In this document: positions 25,321 through 36,637 of the stretch, piece by piece
Layout: the number at the start of each line of letters is the position of its first letter
How positions within the stretch are numbered: the first letter of the stretch is position 1
Assembly (NCBI GenBank): GCA_017590115.1
Contig: JAGGNK010006559.1
Location: 10,033,784-10,097,783, forward strand
Source of the DNA: Montifringilla adamsi
Taxonomy: Eukaryota > Chordata > Aves > Passeriformes > Passeridae
Length of the DNA stretch: 64,000 bases
Reading direction: 5' to 3'
Translations under genes and position numbers: made by a program
The notes under the pieces: generated by a model
The model's input: only the letters and a program-made list of their open reading frames with translations
Database searches by the model: none
What the model was told of the DNA's origin: nothing

Positions 25321-26636
25321 TTTAATAACTAAGTATTACATATAGGCTTTTTCCCTCTTTTCTCACATCAGAGGAATTAAACATTAGACAAAACTTCGCT
25401 ATTGTTTTACACAGACAGAACATAATAGAGAAAGCAGCTCTTCCAACAAAATATTGTTTCTAAGATATTAGCATGATATTTTGGTTTTTTACTAGCTAAA
25501 GCAGATATCACCTTCTTTTCTTCCTTTGTTTTTATTAGCTTTGGCAGATTGAAGCCACCACCCATCTAAGCTTTTCCAAGTTTTCTGAAAGGAAAAGGCA
25601 TTTTTTCAGACAATGTTTTGAGTCACAGTATGAAAGCCTGGTAAAATTAAATGATTCACTGAAGAGTATTGAAAAAAAATTACCTGTCTAGGCTTCATTT
25701 CCTTTAGACAAACAGGAGTCCACTGAGAAAAACTGGGTTTCAATATAACACCAAATAATTTTACCAATGTGTTACTTAATCATATTTATCTCACAAATTC
25801 TATTTCTTGCCTCTTTCATTATCTTAATTAGCAAAACAGAACAAAGTGTAGCATGAGATGAAGACTTCCATGAAACTAAAGAATCCTTAGCTGTAAAGAC
25901 TAAGGATCTTCCTTTGTCCACTGAAGAACAAGCTGGCTTCCTTTTTTGTCAAGTAGATGATCATGAAACTCCAGCTGTAACATATATCCAGGACTCCAAT
26001 AAGCAAATTACCTGTTCCAAGCTGTAATTCAAGGTCTGAAACATCTGGCTGTGGGGTAGTTGGGGCTAATGAATTTAGTCTACGGTTTTCATTAGACAGA
26101 AAATTAGATTACTATCCAAATACTCTTGGTATCTTGCTCAGGAAAAGAATTCTGCTTCCATATTTCGGTATCATAAATAGAGTTAATGAAAGAAAAGAGC
26201 GCACAGAACATACTCGGCTAGTAAGTAGAGCTGTTTGGATACAAGCAGGCAATTCCTGCTCATGTTTTATGTAGCAGTCATCATATCATGCTTTTGCATG
26301 TGTCAGGCAAAGGCATCCACAAGAGAAGAGATGGACAGAAAAATGCACCCCAGGCTCACACAGAACATGGGAATGGACAAATATGTGCACTGTGTACAAA
26401 ACAGGAAGACTTCACAGCAAACTGGGAGGTGTCTGTTCTTTCTACCTACTTTGCCCTTTGAACATGACAAAAAGGCAGGCTAAATTCAATTGAGAGGAGA
26501 TAAAAAGTCTAAATAAAGGAAATGATGATTTTATCTGTGACTTCTGAGGGAGTATATCATTATCTTTCTTTTTTTCTGTCTACAATCTCTAAAACTCTTT
26601 TTAACTTCTAATTTTCTGTTTCTTGGTGTCTGTTTC

Positions 26637-26700
26637 TTTGGGGTTTTGGGTTTTTTGATTGGTTGATTGTTTTTTGGGGTGGTGTTTTCTCTTGGGGGAA
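26637..26700. repeat. T/G-rich low-complexity tract
   Basis: GGGGTTTTGGG followed by GATTGGTTGATTG and T/G runs. It resembles the tracts at 18.6 and 21.5 kb. Confidence 0.8.
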
Positions 26701-27294
26701 GTATTTTGTTCTGTTTACTTTAACTAAATTTGTGATTTAATCTTATCCAAGTCTCTCTGTTACCTCAGCAAGATAAAGACTTTTTTCATTGCAAATACTT
26801 TCTTGAACTGCACACAAAAAAATTAATTGTAGATTCTTTAGATATCAGTGATTAACTTGTCAATCAACATTTTCACTCTGGCAGTTTTGCTGACATTCTT
26901 CAAAAGCTGGAATTAATTCTAGCATTACCAGGCTAAGAGATCTTTTTATCTTCTCAGCCAGTGTTATCTTTGTAGAACACACTACAGATGCTGAATAGTC
27001 TTCCACAGCACTTTTGCACCCATTAGTCTTGTAGCCTACAATGCACCTACTCTTTAAGGCATGAAAGCATGAAGTTTCTTTGTTTTGTAAATGAAGCAGA
27101 AATTTGTAAAGGTTACAGTTTTTAATGACTATGGTCAAAAACACAGGGCACAGCCTGATTTCAGAAACATTTCATAAATATGTAATTCTACAAACATAAT
27201 TCTAGACTTATCCCATGACAAAAAAGAAAATATAAACCAGAGTGACCTGTACTCCCATAATCAATATATCACTGACAACATTTCAAATTAATTA

Positions 27295-27326
27295 TGTGTA
27301 TGTATATATATACATATACATATATG
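27295..27326. repeat. Imperfect (AT)n/(ACAT)n repeat
   Basis: GTATGTATATATATACATAT-type sequence of about 30 bp, close to palindromic. Confidence 0.85.
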
Positions 27327-27999
27327 CAAAATTGTTGCAAAGAATACAGCATTTCAGGTTAATGTCTATTCTGACTGGATGCACTGAACAAGCCAAATCT
27401 TGAGGTCCAAAGGAAGAACTGTTTAGCCATTACTAATCCAGTGCTATAAAAGCTTGCAGTAAATGAAAATTTATATGCAAAATCATTTTACTAATTACAA
27501 AAGCAATCTGCAAGGATATGTGGAAGGATGATATCTGCTCTTTTAAGGGTATCTGGTCAAAGGAGCCATAAACAAGAACTTAGAGAGGCAAACCAGAGTG
27601 CCAATTCATAAGGGGAGTTATGATAAGAATAAACCCAGTCAATCACACTAATTGGCATGGAGGTGAGAAGGTTTTGTTTTTCTTCAGTATGATTGTCTGA
27701 CAAATGACCTTGCAAAACTGGGATTATTAGGGAGAGAGACAAACAGAGATACAAAACCTGAACAATTAGCCTAATGAAGACAATAAGCAGAAAAGCACCT
27801 CTTCATTCACACTAATTGATGGGCCACAAAGAAACTGCAGTCAACCTTTTCAACTGGTAAGGAGGCAAAAAGGATACTGCAGGTGGGGAGGGCAGGGGGA
27901 CTATGCCAGCTGATGAATCAATGCGCAAGGGAAGGGAATCTGGGAGGAGTAAAGGGTATTAAAGAGGTCAGCTTCACTTGTCTGTGCCTGATCACCAGT

Positions 28000-28725
28000 C
28001 TGTTCCATAATCTCATTAATTTTTTCCTCACCTCTCTCACTGCATGATCTCAGTCCCTATCCCATGTGTACGTGTGCCCTGCATGCACACCCAGGTGACC
28101 CTGAGTGCACTGTGTGTCAGGAGGGTATAGGCATCCCTGGTCTACGGTGTCAGCTACTGCAGCAAGTGAGGTGTTAGCAACAGCAACTGAAATGAGCTGG
28201 GGTTTTTAACTTCCAGCTGCAGGGGCTGGAACGGGGTGTATGCTCCCAAATCCTGCTACAGGGAGGAATTCTGTGAGTGACTTGAGTGAGGATTTCTGCA
28301 AGAGCTGCTGGAGCAGGACCATGGGGCACAGCCTGTGTGTCTGCTGCCAGCTGCTGGGGGCTGACTAGTGTTTGTCTTACCCAAGCCATTTGAGTGTGCA
28401 CTTCTGTGTGGGCTTGTGTCTGGAGAGCTTCCTCTCAAACTTCCAGCTGCACTCCACGGCAGGAAAGGGGCCCCTAGGTCTGGACCAGGGTAGTAGGTCA
28501 GCAGGAGGTCCATGTGCTGCAGAGGACTTGGGAATGTGGAGTTTGTGAGAGATAAATTTGCCAGTGAGCATCAAGCTGGAAAAGCTGGTGAGTCAGGGAC
28601 TGTGAAGCAGGGAAGGAGCCACAATCTGGGCAGGCAGACAGAGTCCATGGTGGTACTGACAGGATCTGCCTGCCTGTGTGTGCTTGTGAAAAGGAGGTTA
28701 GAGAGGAGGGTGGGGCTGTGCTTCT
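28000..28725. other. GC-rich block, probably an old interspersed repeat
   Basis: This is the largest GC-rich island in the window. It carries many GCTGC/CAGCTG and TGTGTGTCTG-type motifs, and CTTCCAGCTGCA occurs twice, at 28211 and 28439. Short open frames occur on both strands (minus strand from 28174 to 28767, plus strand 28512-28727), none with a recognisable domain. The word usage reminds me of the GC-rich 5' UTR region of avian CR1 elements or of an LTR, but I cannot fix the family or the boundaries. A non-coding exon or a regulatory element remains possible. Confidence 0.4.
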
Positions 28726-30620
28726 AACATCACTAAGAGCAATTAATTTGATTACTCCAAATGACACTATAACATCCTGAACACACTCAAAAAGTTTAGA
28801 ATTAGTAAATATCAGAAAATATCTTTTAAGGGTATCTGAAGTATATGATCCAGAGAGATCATAAAATTACCCAAGCTTTCCACACTTGAAAGTATTTCCT
28901 GGTTTTTTGAGTTCTCTTTCAGACAGGTTTTGGCAGTAACAAAACGTAGTAGATAGGGGGGAAAGAAATATGAGCAGCAGTATTTTCTCAGTGGTACCAA
29001 GAAAGCACTAGGCTTTTCAGTCTTCCTTCCTAGTTCTATGTGTAATTCAATTAATGTTTCCACTAGCTCTTGGACAACAGGAAGTGCAAGTGCCTGAAAA
29101 TATTTATTTTACACATTAAACACTGTATTGTCTGCACTGTTGCAGCTAAAGAAACCTTGAAATATTTTATCCTCTGGCCTTACAAACTTCTGCCTCTTCA
29201 TCTATTATCTCACTGACAGTGTCTTTGAGTCATCACTCTTAGTAGTCTCCTATTTTAATGGCTTTCTCTCATTAGGTAGCCGGCTGTTTTCCTCGTTTGT
29301 CGGACTATGAGCACAACCAAAGTCAGTTCATTTTTTTAAAATAACTTTTTTCAACAACACAACATGGAATTTAACAGTCTACTGTTTTTCAAGTAAAATA
29401 GAATCAAAAAATCAAAACAATTTTTCATTCTCTTATAGAAACAGATTTTTTTTTCTTCAGAACAAGAGTTCAGTCACTGCACAGTGTGTTCCTCTGCCTT
29501 TGACATTTAGCAGCATGACTGATTGATAACTTAGCGTTACTTAGGTACGAGATTAATCTGCAAGTAGATCCAAGGGTAGGAAAAAAGAGACATTGAAATT
29601 CTGTCTTTATACTTGAACTGCTGTAAATTAGAAAAGTAAAAATGTAATTCATCAATTTTTATGTGTTGACAGGCAGTAATATTTCTTTAAAAATACTAAC
29701 TGAAGGAATATTAATTCTTTAAGCCAAAACTGTGTACAAATATTTGACTCGTATAAAAATATCTACAAAATTCATCATAATTTTTGAAAAATGCCCTGCC
29801 ATCTAATGAAGAAATTAATTAGTGTGTGGGAACAACCATTAGTGTCTCATGTAGTGCAGGAAATGCAGAACAAATAACAGTTATATTATCCAAAATGTAT
29901 GTAGCAAATTTAAAATAATTCCACATTACAAGAATTCTTAGCTATTGCAAGAAAAAACCCCAAAAAGTACATTTAACAATATCAGGAAACTTTTTGAGAA
30001 ATTTTACTTGCATTTGACAGGCTGAAATGGAGATGCTTCTGTAAGCTATGTTTGTGTCTCAAAACTGCTTCAGAAAAACCCGCACTATCACAGAGGTTAT
30101 AATAGTCATGACATGCTTTATGCCAATCTACTGGAATAGATAATGTTTCCTGGGATTGGAGTTGACAGGCAGTAGGTCAAACTTGGAAATGCATCAAGCT
30201 GTCATGGACATAGTTAAGTTTCTATTCAAATGTATTTTCTGTGTTCGAGTTGTCCTCCAGCTCCAGCAGAGGACCATGACTGGCCACAGACTTTTTCTCT
30301 TCACCATCCTCATTCAGGGGATTTTGAGGGACTTATGAATTAGTGGATCCTCATTTTGTCCCTTTTTACCTGTTGGATGATGAGACACATCCAAGAATCA
30401 GAGCGACACCCTAAATGCATACTTCTGGAACATCTCTTCTTATAAATAAAATCAGTCTTTAAATTATAAAAGGGCAATAAAACTTCCATTTAAATCACAA
30501 TTTAAGGACTAGTCAGTTCTTTACACAGAAGTGGGACAATGGATGAAATATTATGTTATTCTGCAAAAAGTGTTTTCTAACTTTTATCATCCTCACAGTG
30601 TAGCACTGTAAAAACCCAAC
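28726..30620. other. AT-rich unannotated sequence
   Basis: Nothing recognised. The short frames on either strand lack motifs. Confidence 0.5.
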
Positions 30621-30713
30621 AAATTAAATAATAATAAATTAAAATAAATTAAAATATAATACTATACTATAATATAATTAATATAATATAATATAATATA
30701 ATATAATATAATA
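30621..30713. repeat. AT-rich pentanucleotide repeat, (ATATA)n
   Basis: An A/T-only stretch whose right half (30681-30710) is six perfect ATATA units. The left half is made of AAATTA/AAATAA words. Confidence 0.9.
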
Positions 30714-31942
30714 CAAGGAGAAAAAACTGATTAAAGAAATGCAATTTTCTGATTAAGGCTTTAGAAAAAAAATATAGAAAACAAACACATCTTAGAATGA
30801 AAAGCACACAATAGGTGAATGTAATTACTTCTTCAGATGTATTACTCCATATAATAGTACATTTTACACAAAGTAAACATCTTCAGACACATGTGCTCAT
30901 TGTCTTGTCATGTAAAATTCTACCTAATAAAATCCCTGTAGGTGAAAATGAGCTTGCTAAGTGAGCTATGGTTTAAAACAAAAAATCCAAAACAGCTGCA
31001 TAGTTGTATCTTTTGAAAGGAAGTTTCATTGTTTTGAAGCAAAGAATACTGAGTCATAAACCTTTAGTGTTTTTTTACCTTTATCTTGATACCTCATCTC
31101 ATTTTCTTAACTATAAATCCATTTGGAAAGTCTTCCCAAAAGGTTAGATGAGACCCACTGAATTAAGAACATATTGTATTATGTCTTTCGAGAACTGGAA
31201 TACATGTTTAGTTACTCCAAGTAATTTCCTCCCATTCCAAAACATGTAATTGAATATAATTAGAACATAACTACTTCCTTTTTATAAGAACATGAAAACT
31301 ATATGAAAACTCATAATTAACTCTAAAAATTTGAGAGTCGGAAAATGCCAGAATTACAGTCTATGTTTAAATGCTTTATGTTTTATGGTGTTTCACACCA
31401 TGGATTGAATACTGTCACCAACATACTGTCCTCAATTAATTCAGTTCCTGAGATGGATGGTATTCACAGATTGTGGAGCTACTCAGTGCTGGGGTTTTGG
31501 GTTTTCTTGTTAGTGTTGGGGATTATTTTATCACTCACTGAGTGGATCAATGCACTTTAATTGCACATTATCCAAATGATATTAATTTTGTCATGGGCTT
31601 TTCTGCGGTTTTCCTACCACATAATTTATCACCACAATTCCCATCTGAGACAAAAATTACTTGAGATCATTACTGACCAATTTAATATATCAGAGATGGA
31701 CATAGACATATTTATGTTAAAATCACTGAACATTACTATGCTTTTGAGCCATCTGATACTTTAAAAGTTCTCAAAAATTTCTCATGTTCCTAGCATGAAT
31801 GCTTATATAGTTTAATTATTCATGCATTCCAGTACCCAAGTTCCATAAACAGGGATTGCAAGACATCAGTGACTTTGTTTATGTAATTTTCCCACCACCA
31901 CACAGCAAATTCACAGAACCCAGGCACTGTGTGGATCCAGGT
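30714..31942. other. AT-rich unannotated sequence
   Basis: Two consecutive short frames, 31345-31560 and 31561-31764 on the plus strand, are hydrophobic and unrecognised. No gene is supported. Confidence 0.5.
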
Positions 31943-32254
31943 TGTGGAAACAGATTATAAGATGAAACACACAGGACAGAAGGAGCAGGATGTGGTATCA
32001 AACGACCAGTGCAGAGTTAATTAAACAGTAACTCAGGTGAAGGAAAGGTAGGGATATCCATGTGTGGTGAACTGTGATGTTATTGGTTAAACAAGAAGAA
32101 CAGTATGTTACGCTATAAGGTAATGTTTAAGGTCATTGGATGATTGTAGTATTAAGAAGTCCTATATAAACGCCATGTTGGGCCCAATAAATCAGCTTCT
32201 GATCATCAATCTCTTCAATCCTGACAGCACTGCTCAACTGTCATGGCCGAAACA
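31943..32254 (+). mobile_element. Short LTR, alpharetrovirus/ERVK-like
   Basis: TATATAAA at 32163-32170 is followed by ACGCCATGTTGGGCC and a poly(A) signal AATAAA at 32186-32191, only 16 nt further on. ATTGG boxes lie upstream near 32083 and 32138. A compact core, with the poly(A) signal close to the TATA box and an AAACGCCAT motif, is typical of avian alpharetrovirus-type (class II) LTRs. The 5' boundary is uncertain: TG starts at 31943 or 32063 are possible. The 3' boundary is put at the CA at 32254. No target-site duplication was found and there are no retroviral genes next to it. Confidence 0.55.
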
Positions 32255-32319
32255 GTTTCTTAAATTCCCTGAGTGACATTTCTGAACAGACTGACCAACA
32301 CTCTTCCATCAGTGCCCCA

Positions 32320-32790
32320 ATTCACTACAACCTCTGGTTTATGACATGGGAAAACTAGTTTAATTTATTGCAAATCAAATCAGAGTAGGGTAATGAGAAA
32401 TAAAACTAAATTGTAAAGAACACCGTCCCAAAACCTCTCCCTTTTTCCAGGTCTCAACTTCACCCCTGATTTTCTCAGCTTCCCCACACTAAGCTACACA
32501 ACGGGGTTGAAGTCAGTTCATTGCATTTGTCTCTGCCACTCCTTCTTCCTCAGGGCAAGGACTCCTCACACTCTCCCCTACTTCTGTGTGGAGTTCCTCT
32601 GTGATTTTCCCCAATGTGAGCCCTTCCCACAGGCTTTCACAAATTGCTCCAACAAAGGTCCCTCTTCTGGTGGACATGGGAGAAGCTTCTGGCAGCTTCT
32701 ACAAAAGCCACCCCTGTAGCAACCTCCATTCTATTACCTGGCACAATCACTTATTCAGCTGCACTAGGAGATGTGGATTCGTAGGGGAAC
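32320..32790 (-). mobile_element. Avian LTR-family fragment, antisense, internally deleted
   Basis: The plus strand matches a common avian LTR-type repeat read in reverse. Landmarks in order are TAATTTATTGCAAATCAAAT near 32361, CAGAGTAGGGTAATGAGAAA near 32382, and GGTCTCAACTTCACCCCTGA near 32451. Next come GGCAAGGACTCCTCACACTC near 32555, GGACATGGGAGAAGCTTCTG near 32673, and AAAGCCACCCCTGTAGC near 32704. The long tandem-like middle part of the family is missing between about 32640 and 32670, so the copy is internally deleted. The family's terminal segment is also missing on the left, where another LTR abuts. That terminal segment is seen separately at 58.5 kb. Frames at 32507-32719 and 32586-32801 are by-products of this GC-richer repeat. 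Confidence 0.65.
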
Positions 32791-35700
32791 AAGTAATGTG
32801 ACAGCTCCCTGCTTTTAATGTCTGTATTTGGTAACTATGAATCTGGACAGCTGAGAGAAAAAAAAGGAAAGGAAGGCTACAATCCAAGGCCTCAGTCTGC
32901 TTGCTGGATATTGCTGTGGATCACTCCTTTCAAAGTCTTTTTCCAACAATCTGACTGACTGATTGTCATAGAATACCATTTGAAAGTGGAATAACATCAT
33001 AAGAAGCTTCACTCAAGTCACTCCTAGCCAGAAAAAAAATGTCCATACAAGTGTACATCTAAGGCAACTTCATCACAGATAATTTGAAGACTCTTTGTCC
33101 CTCTGAATCAAGTAATTTGTATAACTCTTACATGGCAAAATTACTTGAAATATCTGCACAAGTTAATTAAACACCTGAGCTTCCATCAACAAAACTGTAG
33201 CATTTATAGATCAAACACTGTATTCTGATTCTGTTGAAGATTATATAAATTGGTAAATAGCAAGATAATAGAGATACTCTAAAGAAACAGCATCTGAATT
33301 TGCATTTAAGGGAAACAGTCTTTGTTTCTCAGAAAAAATATATGACTCCAGAAATTTGCCATGAAAACTGATGATTTATTTCCATAAATGCACACAAAAA
33401 GAGCAAAAGCTCATTAGTTACTCTAAGTAAGTAGGTCATAATTTGTTTCAGTATTTACAGGAGACATTAACTCCCAGACCAAACTATTTTATTAAAAGAG
33501 ATTTTGATGTCCTAAGTTAGAAAAATATATTTGTCTACTTACATATCATACTTGAAATGTTAGCAGTCTGAAAAAGTAATACTTAGGTGAGAATATACTG
33601 TTGCATGCACAAGAAAAAAAGCATCAAGCACAAACACAGAAAACCAGCAATTTTTACTGACAATTTACCTCAAGAACTCTAACAGCTGGAAATCCATAAA
33701 ATTCATCACACCACAGTAATGCCACGATCATGTGTTCTGTAAACTGACTGGGGAAAACTACAATACCCAAGTCATTACACACAGCTAAGAGAGGGGAGGA
33801 TAATGAAAATGCTATTTCTCAGATCACATTGACGAAAGAATGGGAGAATTTGTATCCAGGCCAACAAATTCATAGAGAAAGCAGTGATGCCAAAGGCTCC
33901 AAGGGAACATTCTCAGAACTCAGAATTAAGAGCCCACATCTGAAAAGCATAGTGCTATCCCTGAGATGCTTCTGTTGCCAACATCAACCAGCACCTGGCT
34001 AAATCAGCAGCACTACCAGTCTGGAGTGAAAGATGCTAGCAGCCAGACTGATAAAAACAGCCAGCTGCAATAGGAGACTGAAAAACAAACCAACAAAACA
34101 ATCCATCTGACTAACTGAATAAATGTAGAATACTTGGGAAGCCATTCAACACCTGCATAGTTGGGGATAAAAAATAAAATAAATGTTTTAGATAGCTTAG
34201 TTTCATTGCAAGGAGGAGATATGCAAATAGATCCTGATTTCTTGCCACATGAAGTGACACTGCAATGCTTCTTTCATTTGTGAGTTGAAATGGCTAGAAG
34301 AGTCTATATCCACAGAACAGCCAGGCTCCAGGCTGGTGCCTTGAGCTGAATACCTTACAGCCTCTGATCCTGGTCCTGCCCAGCAGGCAACTGCTCTCTG
34401 GAGGACAGGGTCTCAGCTCTGACACAGGGGGGATACGTATACAGCATGCTGAATCTAAGGGTCGGGCTCCTGACTTTTAAGGATGCCCCCAAGCATGCAG
34501 GGCCTCCAATTCTGTAACAGCTTCCTGAAGGGGCATCAAAGTTGTGCCTAATATATAGGAGGAGTTTACAGCTCCAAAGAGAAGTAGCGCTCTAGGCAGG
34601 GATCTTAGTAGCAGACGTGCCTGAGACAGATGCTACGAATCAAAGTAAACCAGATTTTTGTTATTTACTCTAATATGGAGAGAAATGTCTCCCTCAAATT
34701 GGGATCCATGTTAACTGACCTGAAGGGTTAGCCTTAGGACATCTCCTCCTCCCCATTTTTTTTTAAATAGTCCTTAAATATAAATTATTCTTCAGGACTA
34801 ATGCCACTATTTTATCCAAGAACTGAGCAGCTGAAAAAAGTATTGCATGTCTGTTTTTAACTTCATACATTTAAAAAATCCCCTCTAAAGTGCTTGAAGC
34901 AGCTCTTTAATGTTGTGCTTCTTATCAAAAGCAAAGGCTCTTTCAAGATATACTGGCTGAATTCAACTGTGAAATTTTGAACTGTCATAATTTCTCATCT
35001 TCTGAATCTATTTGAACAAAACTTCCAACCTTCCAGTTCTGCACTGTGTATTTACAGGGCTGTTAATGACTCTCATTTATTGTGTTTTTTGCCTCACAAA
35101 CTCCAAAACAAATGGAAATTTATAGTTGTCTTTAATAGAATTCTTTCCAGTCCAAACAAATATGCTTGTTTTTACATCAATGTCCTGTGGCAAATGGAGC
35201 TGGAATTTATTAGCATTACCCCAAATACCTCAAAATACCTGCAATATCCTTTTAGTATGGTATGGTTTAAGACTTTCCATGCAAATGTTTTATTTCATTA
35301 CCTTGTGTTTTTTGCAGAGACTTAGTTAAGAGAAAGAGAAATTATCATCTTAAAATGGAAGGTCATTAACATCTAGGAAGGAATGTAGTTATTTTCACAG
35401 CAGTCACAGGCTAAGATTCTTCTCTCATTCCTAATAAAATCTCAGTAGTTTTACTTTGGGAATTATGAAAATACATAGAATTTATCTGCAATGCACCTAC
35501 TCACAAAAACCAATAGAGGACACTTTGGCCACAGCAGAACTTATATTTGTCAAGTTTATTGCACATGCATGGGTAGGTTATTGGATGAGGGCACGGTGAT
35601 GAGAAGACCCTATAAGATATAACACAAGTTGTTTTCTTCTTTACTTCACCTTTAGTTACACTCCTGGGGCAGTGCTGAATCAAAGCATGAAGGAATATTA

Positions 35701-36559
35701 ATAGGAACATGCACAATCAACAGGAATGCAAAAATTAGCTTTTATAGCATAGCACACTCTTCCATAGATTTCTCTCTTCATACCAAAGCATCAAAAGGTT
35801 ATGTTCCTCTATCTTTTCTTGTTTTCTTTGTTTTCTACAGAGAGGAAGTGTTCTTGAGACAGACCATTTCAGATAGAAATGCCAGTATGATCTGTGCGCA
35901 GATGAGTTAACCAGAGACCAGTACCTATTTGAAAAGAAATTATAAGTCCACAGCTGGACAAACTATTTCCAAATAGAATCTCTCATATGTTAACTTTGGA
36001 GAAGATATCTTAATAGGCTACTCAAGCTTTTCATTGCTACCTCAGCTCTAGTACCTTTCTTTTCAAGGTGCAAAAATATACATTTTCTGAAGGGAGTTAC
36101 TCCCTAAACAGCATAATAAACTGAACATCCAATTTGACATGTTAATATACTGCTTTTGAGGATGCATTTGTAAGCACAGTAGGACAACTTCTGTATTTCC
36201 CCTCCTTTAGGTAGGGAACATTATCTCTCGCAACAGGACAGGGTTTACAGTCTTGTGTCTAATGTTCTTTAGTGTTTTTCTAATACTTTTGAAGAAAATA
36301 GGTTTCGTTCTCTCAGTTCATATTTAATGAAATTGGGCTACATCAATCTTACTTAAGTGAAATGTGCAGTTCTAAATTAAATGTACTTTTTTGAGCTCAA
36401 CCAAGTCTCTAGTGAACAACAGTTTTCCCGAGAAAAGTACTACACATAAATCAACATAATTCTTTGGGAAAACAGAAACAATCATATTGAACAAGGTGTT
36501 GGTTACAGTGTGGTAATAGCACCAAGGCCAATTACAGCAAGATTGTGGATGTGATCCCT
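32791..36559. other. AT-rich unannotated sequence
   Basis: The stretch 34300-34640 is less AT-rich and unclassified, with a palindromic TACGTATAC at 34435. I could not match it to a repeat or an exon. The remainder is ordinary AT-rich sequence. Confidence 0.5.
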
Positions 36560-36637
36560 GTAGGCACCATTGGCTTAAGAGTTGGGCTTGAGGATTTCTG
36601 GTGGTCCCTTCCAACACCATGTATTTTGTGACTCTAA
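36560..36637 (+). mobile_element. CR1 LINE 3' end fragment, sense
   Basis: GTTGGGCTTGAGGATTTCTG, GTGGTCCCTTCCAACACCAT and TTTGTGACTCTA follow the order of the CR1 3' UTR terminus, including the remnant of its short terminal repeats at 36627-36637. Upstream sequence to about 36500 may belong to the same element but is too diverged to call. The strong 5' truncation is typical of CR1. Confidence 0.7.

Larger units (their letters stand above)
25321..27999. other. AT-rich unannotated sequence
   Basis: No recognised genes. The frame at 26235-26483 begins with a TTG codon and reads like a signal peptide by chance. The segment 27600-27840 has a balanced composition and several TAATTG/ATTA motifs, and could be a conserved non-coding element, but this cannot be shown from one sequence. 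Confidence 0.5.

Noticed and set aside
26235..26483. Frame whose N terminus looks like a signal peptide followed by cysteines
   Set aside because: It begins at a TTG codon; the in-frame ATG is several codons later. There is no family match and no exon boundaries, so the resemblance is probably chance.
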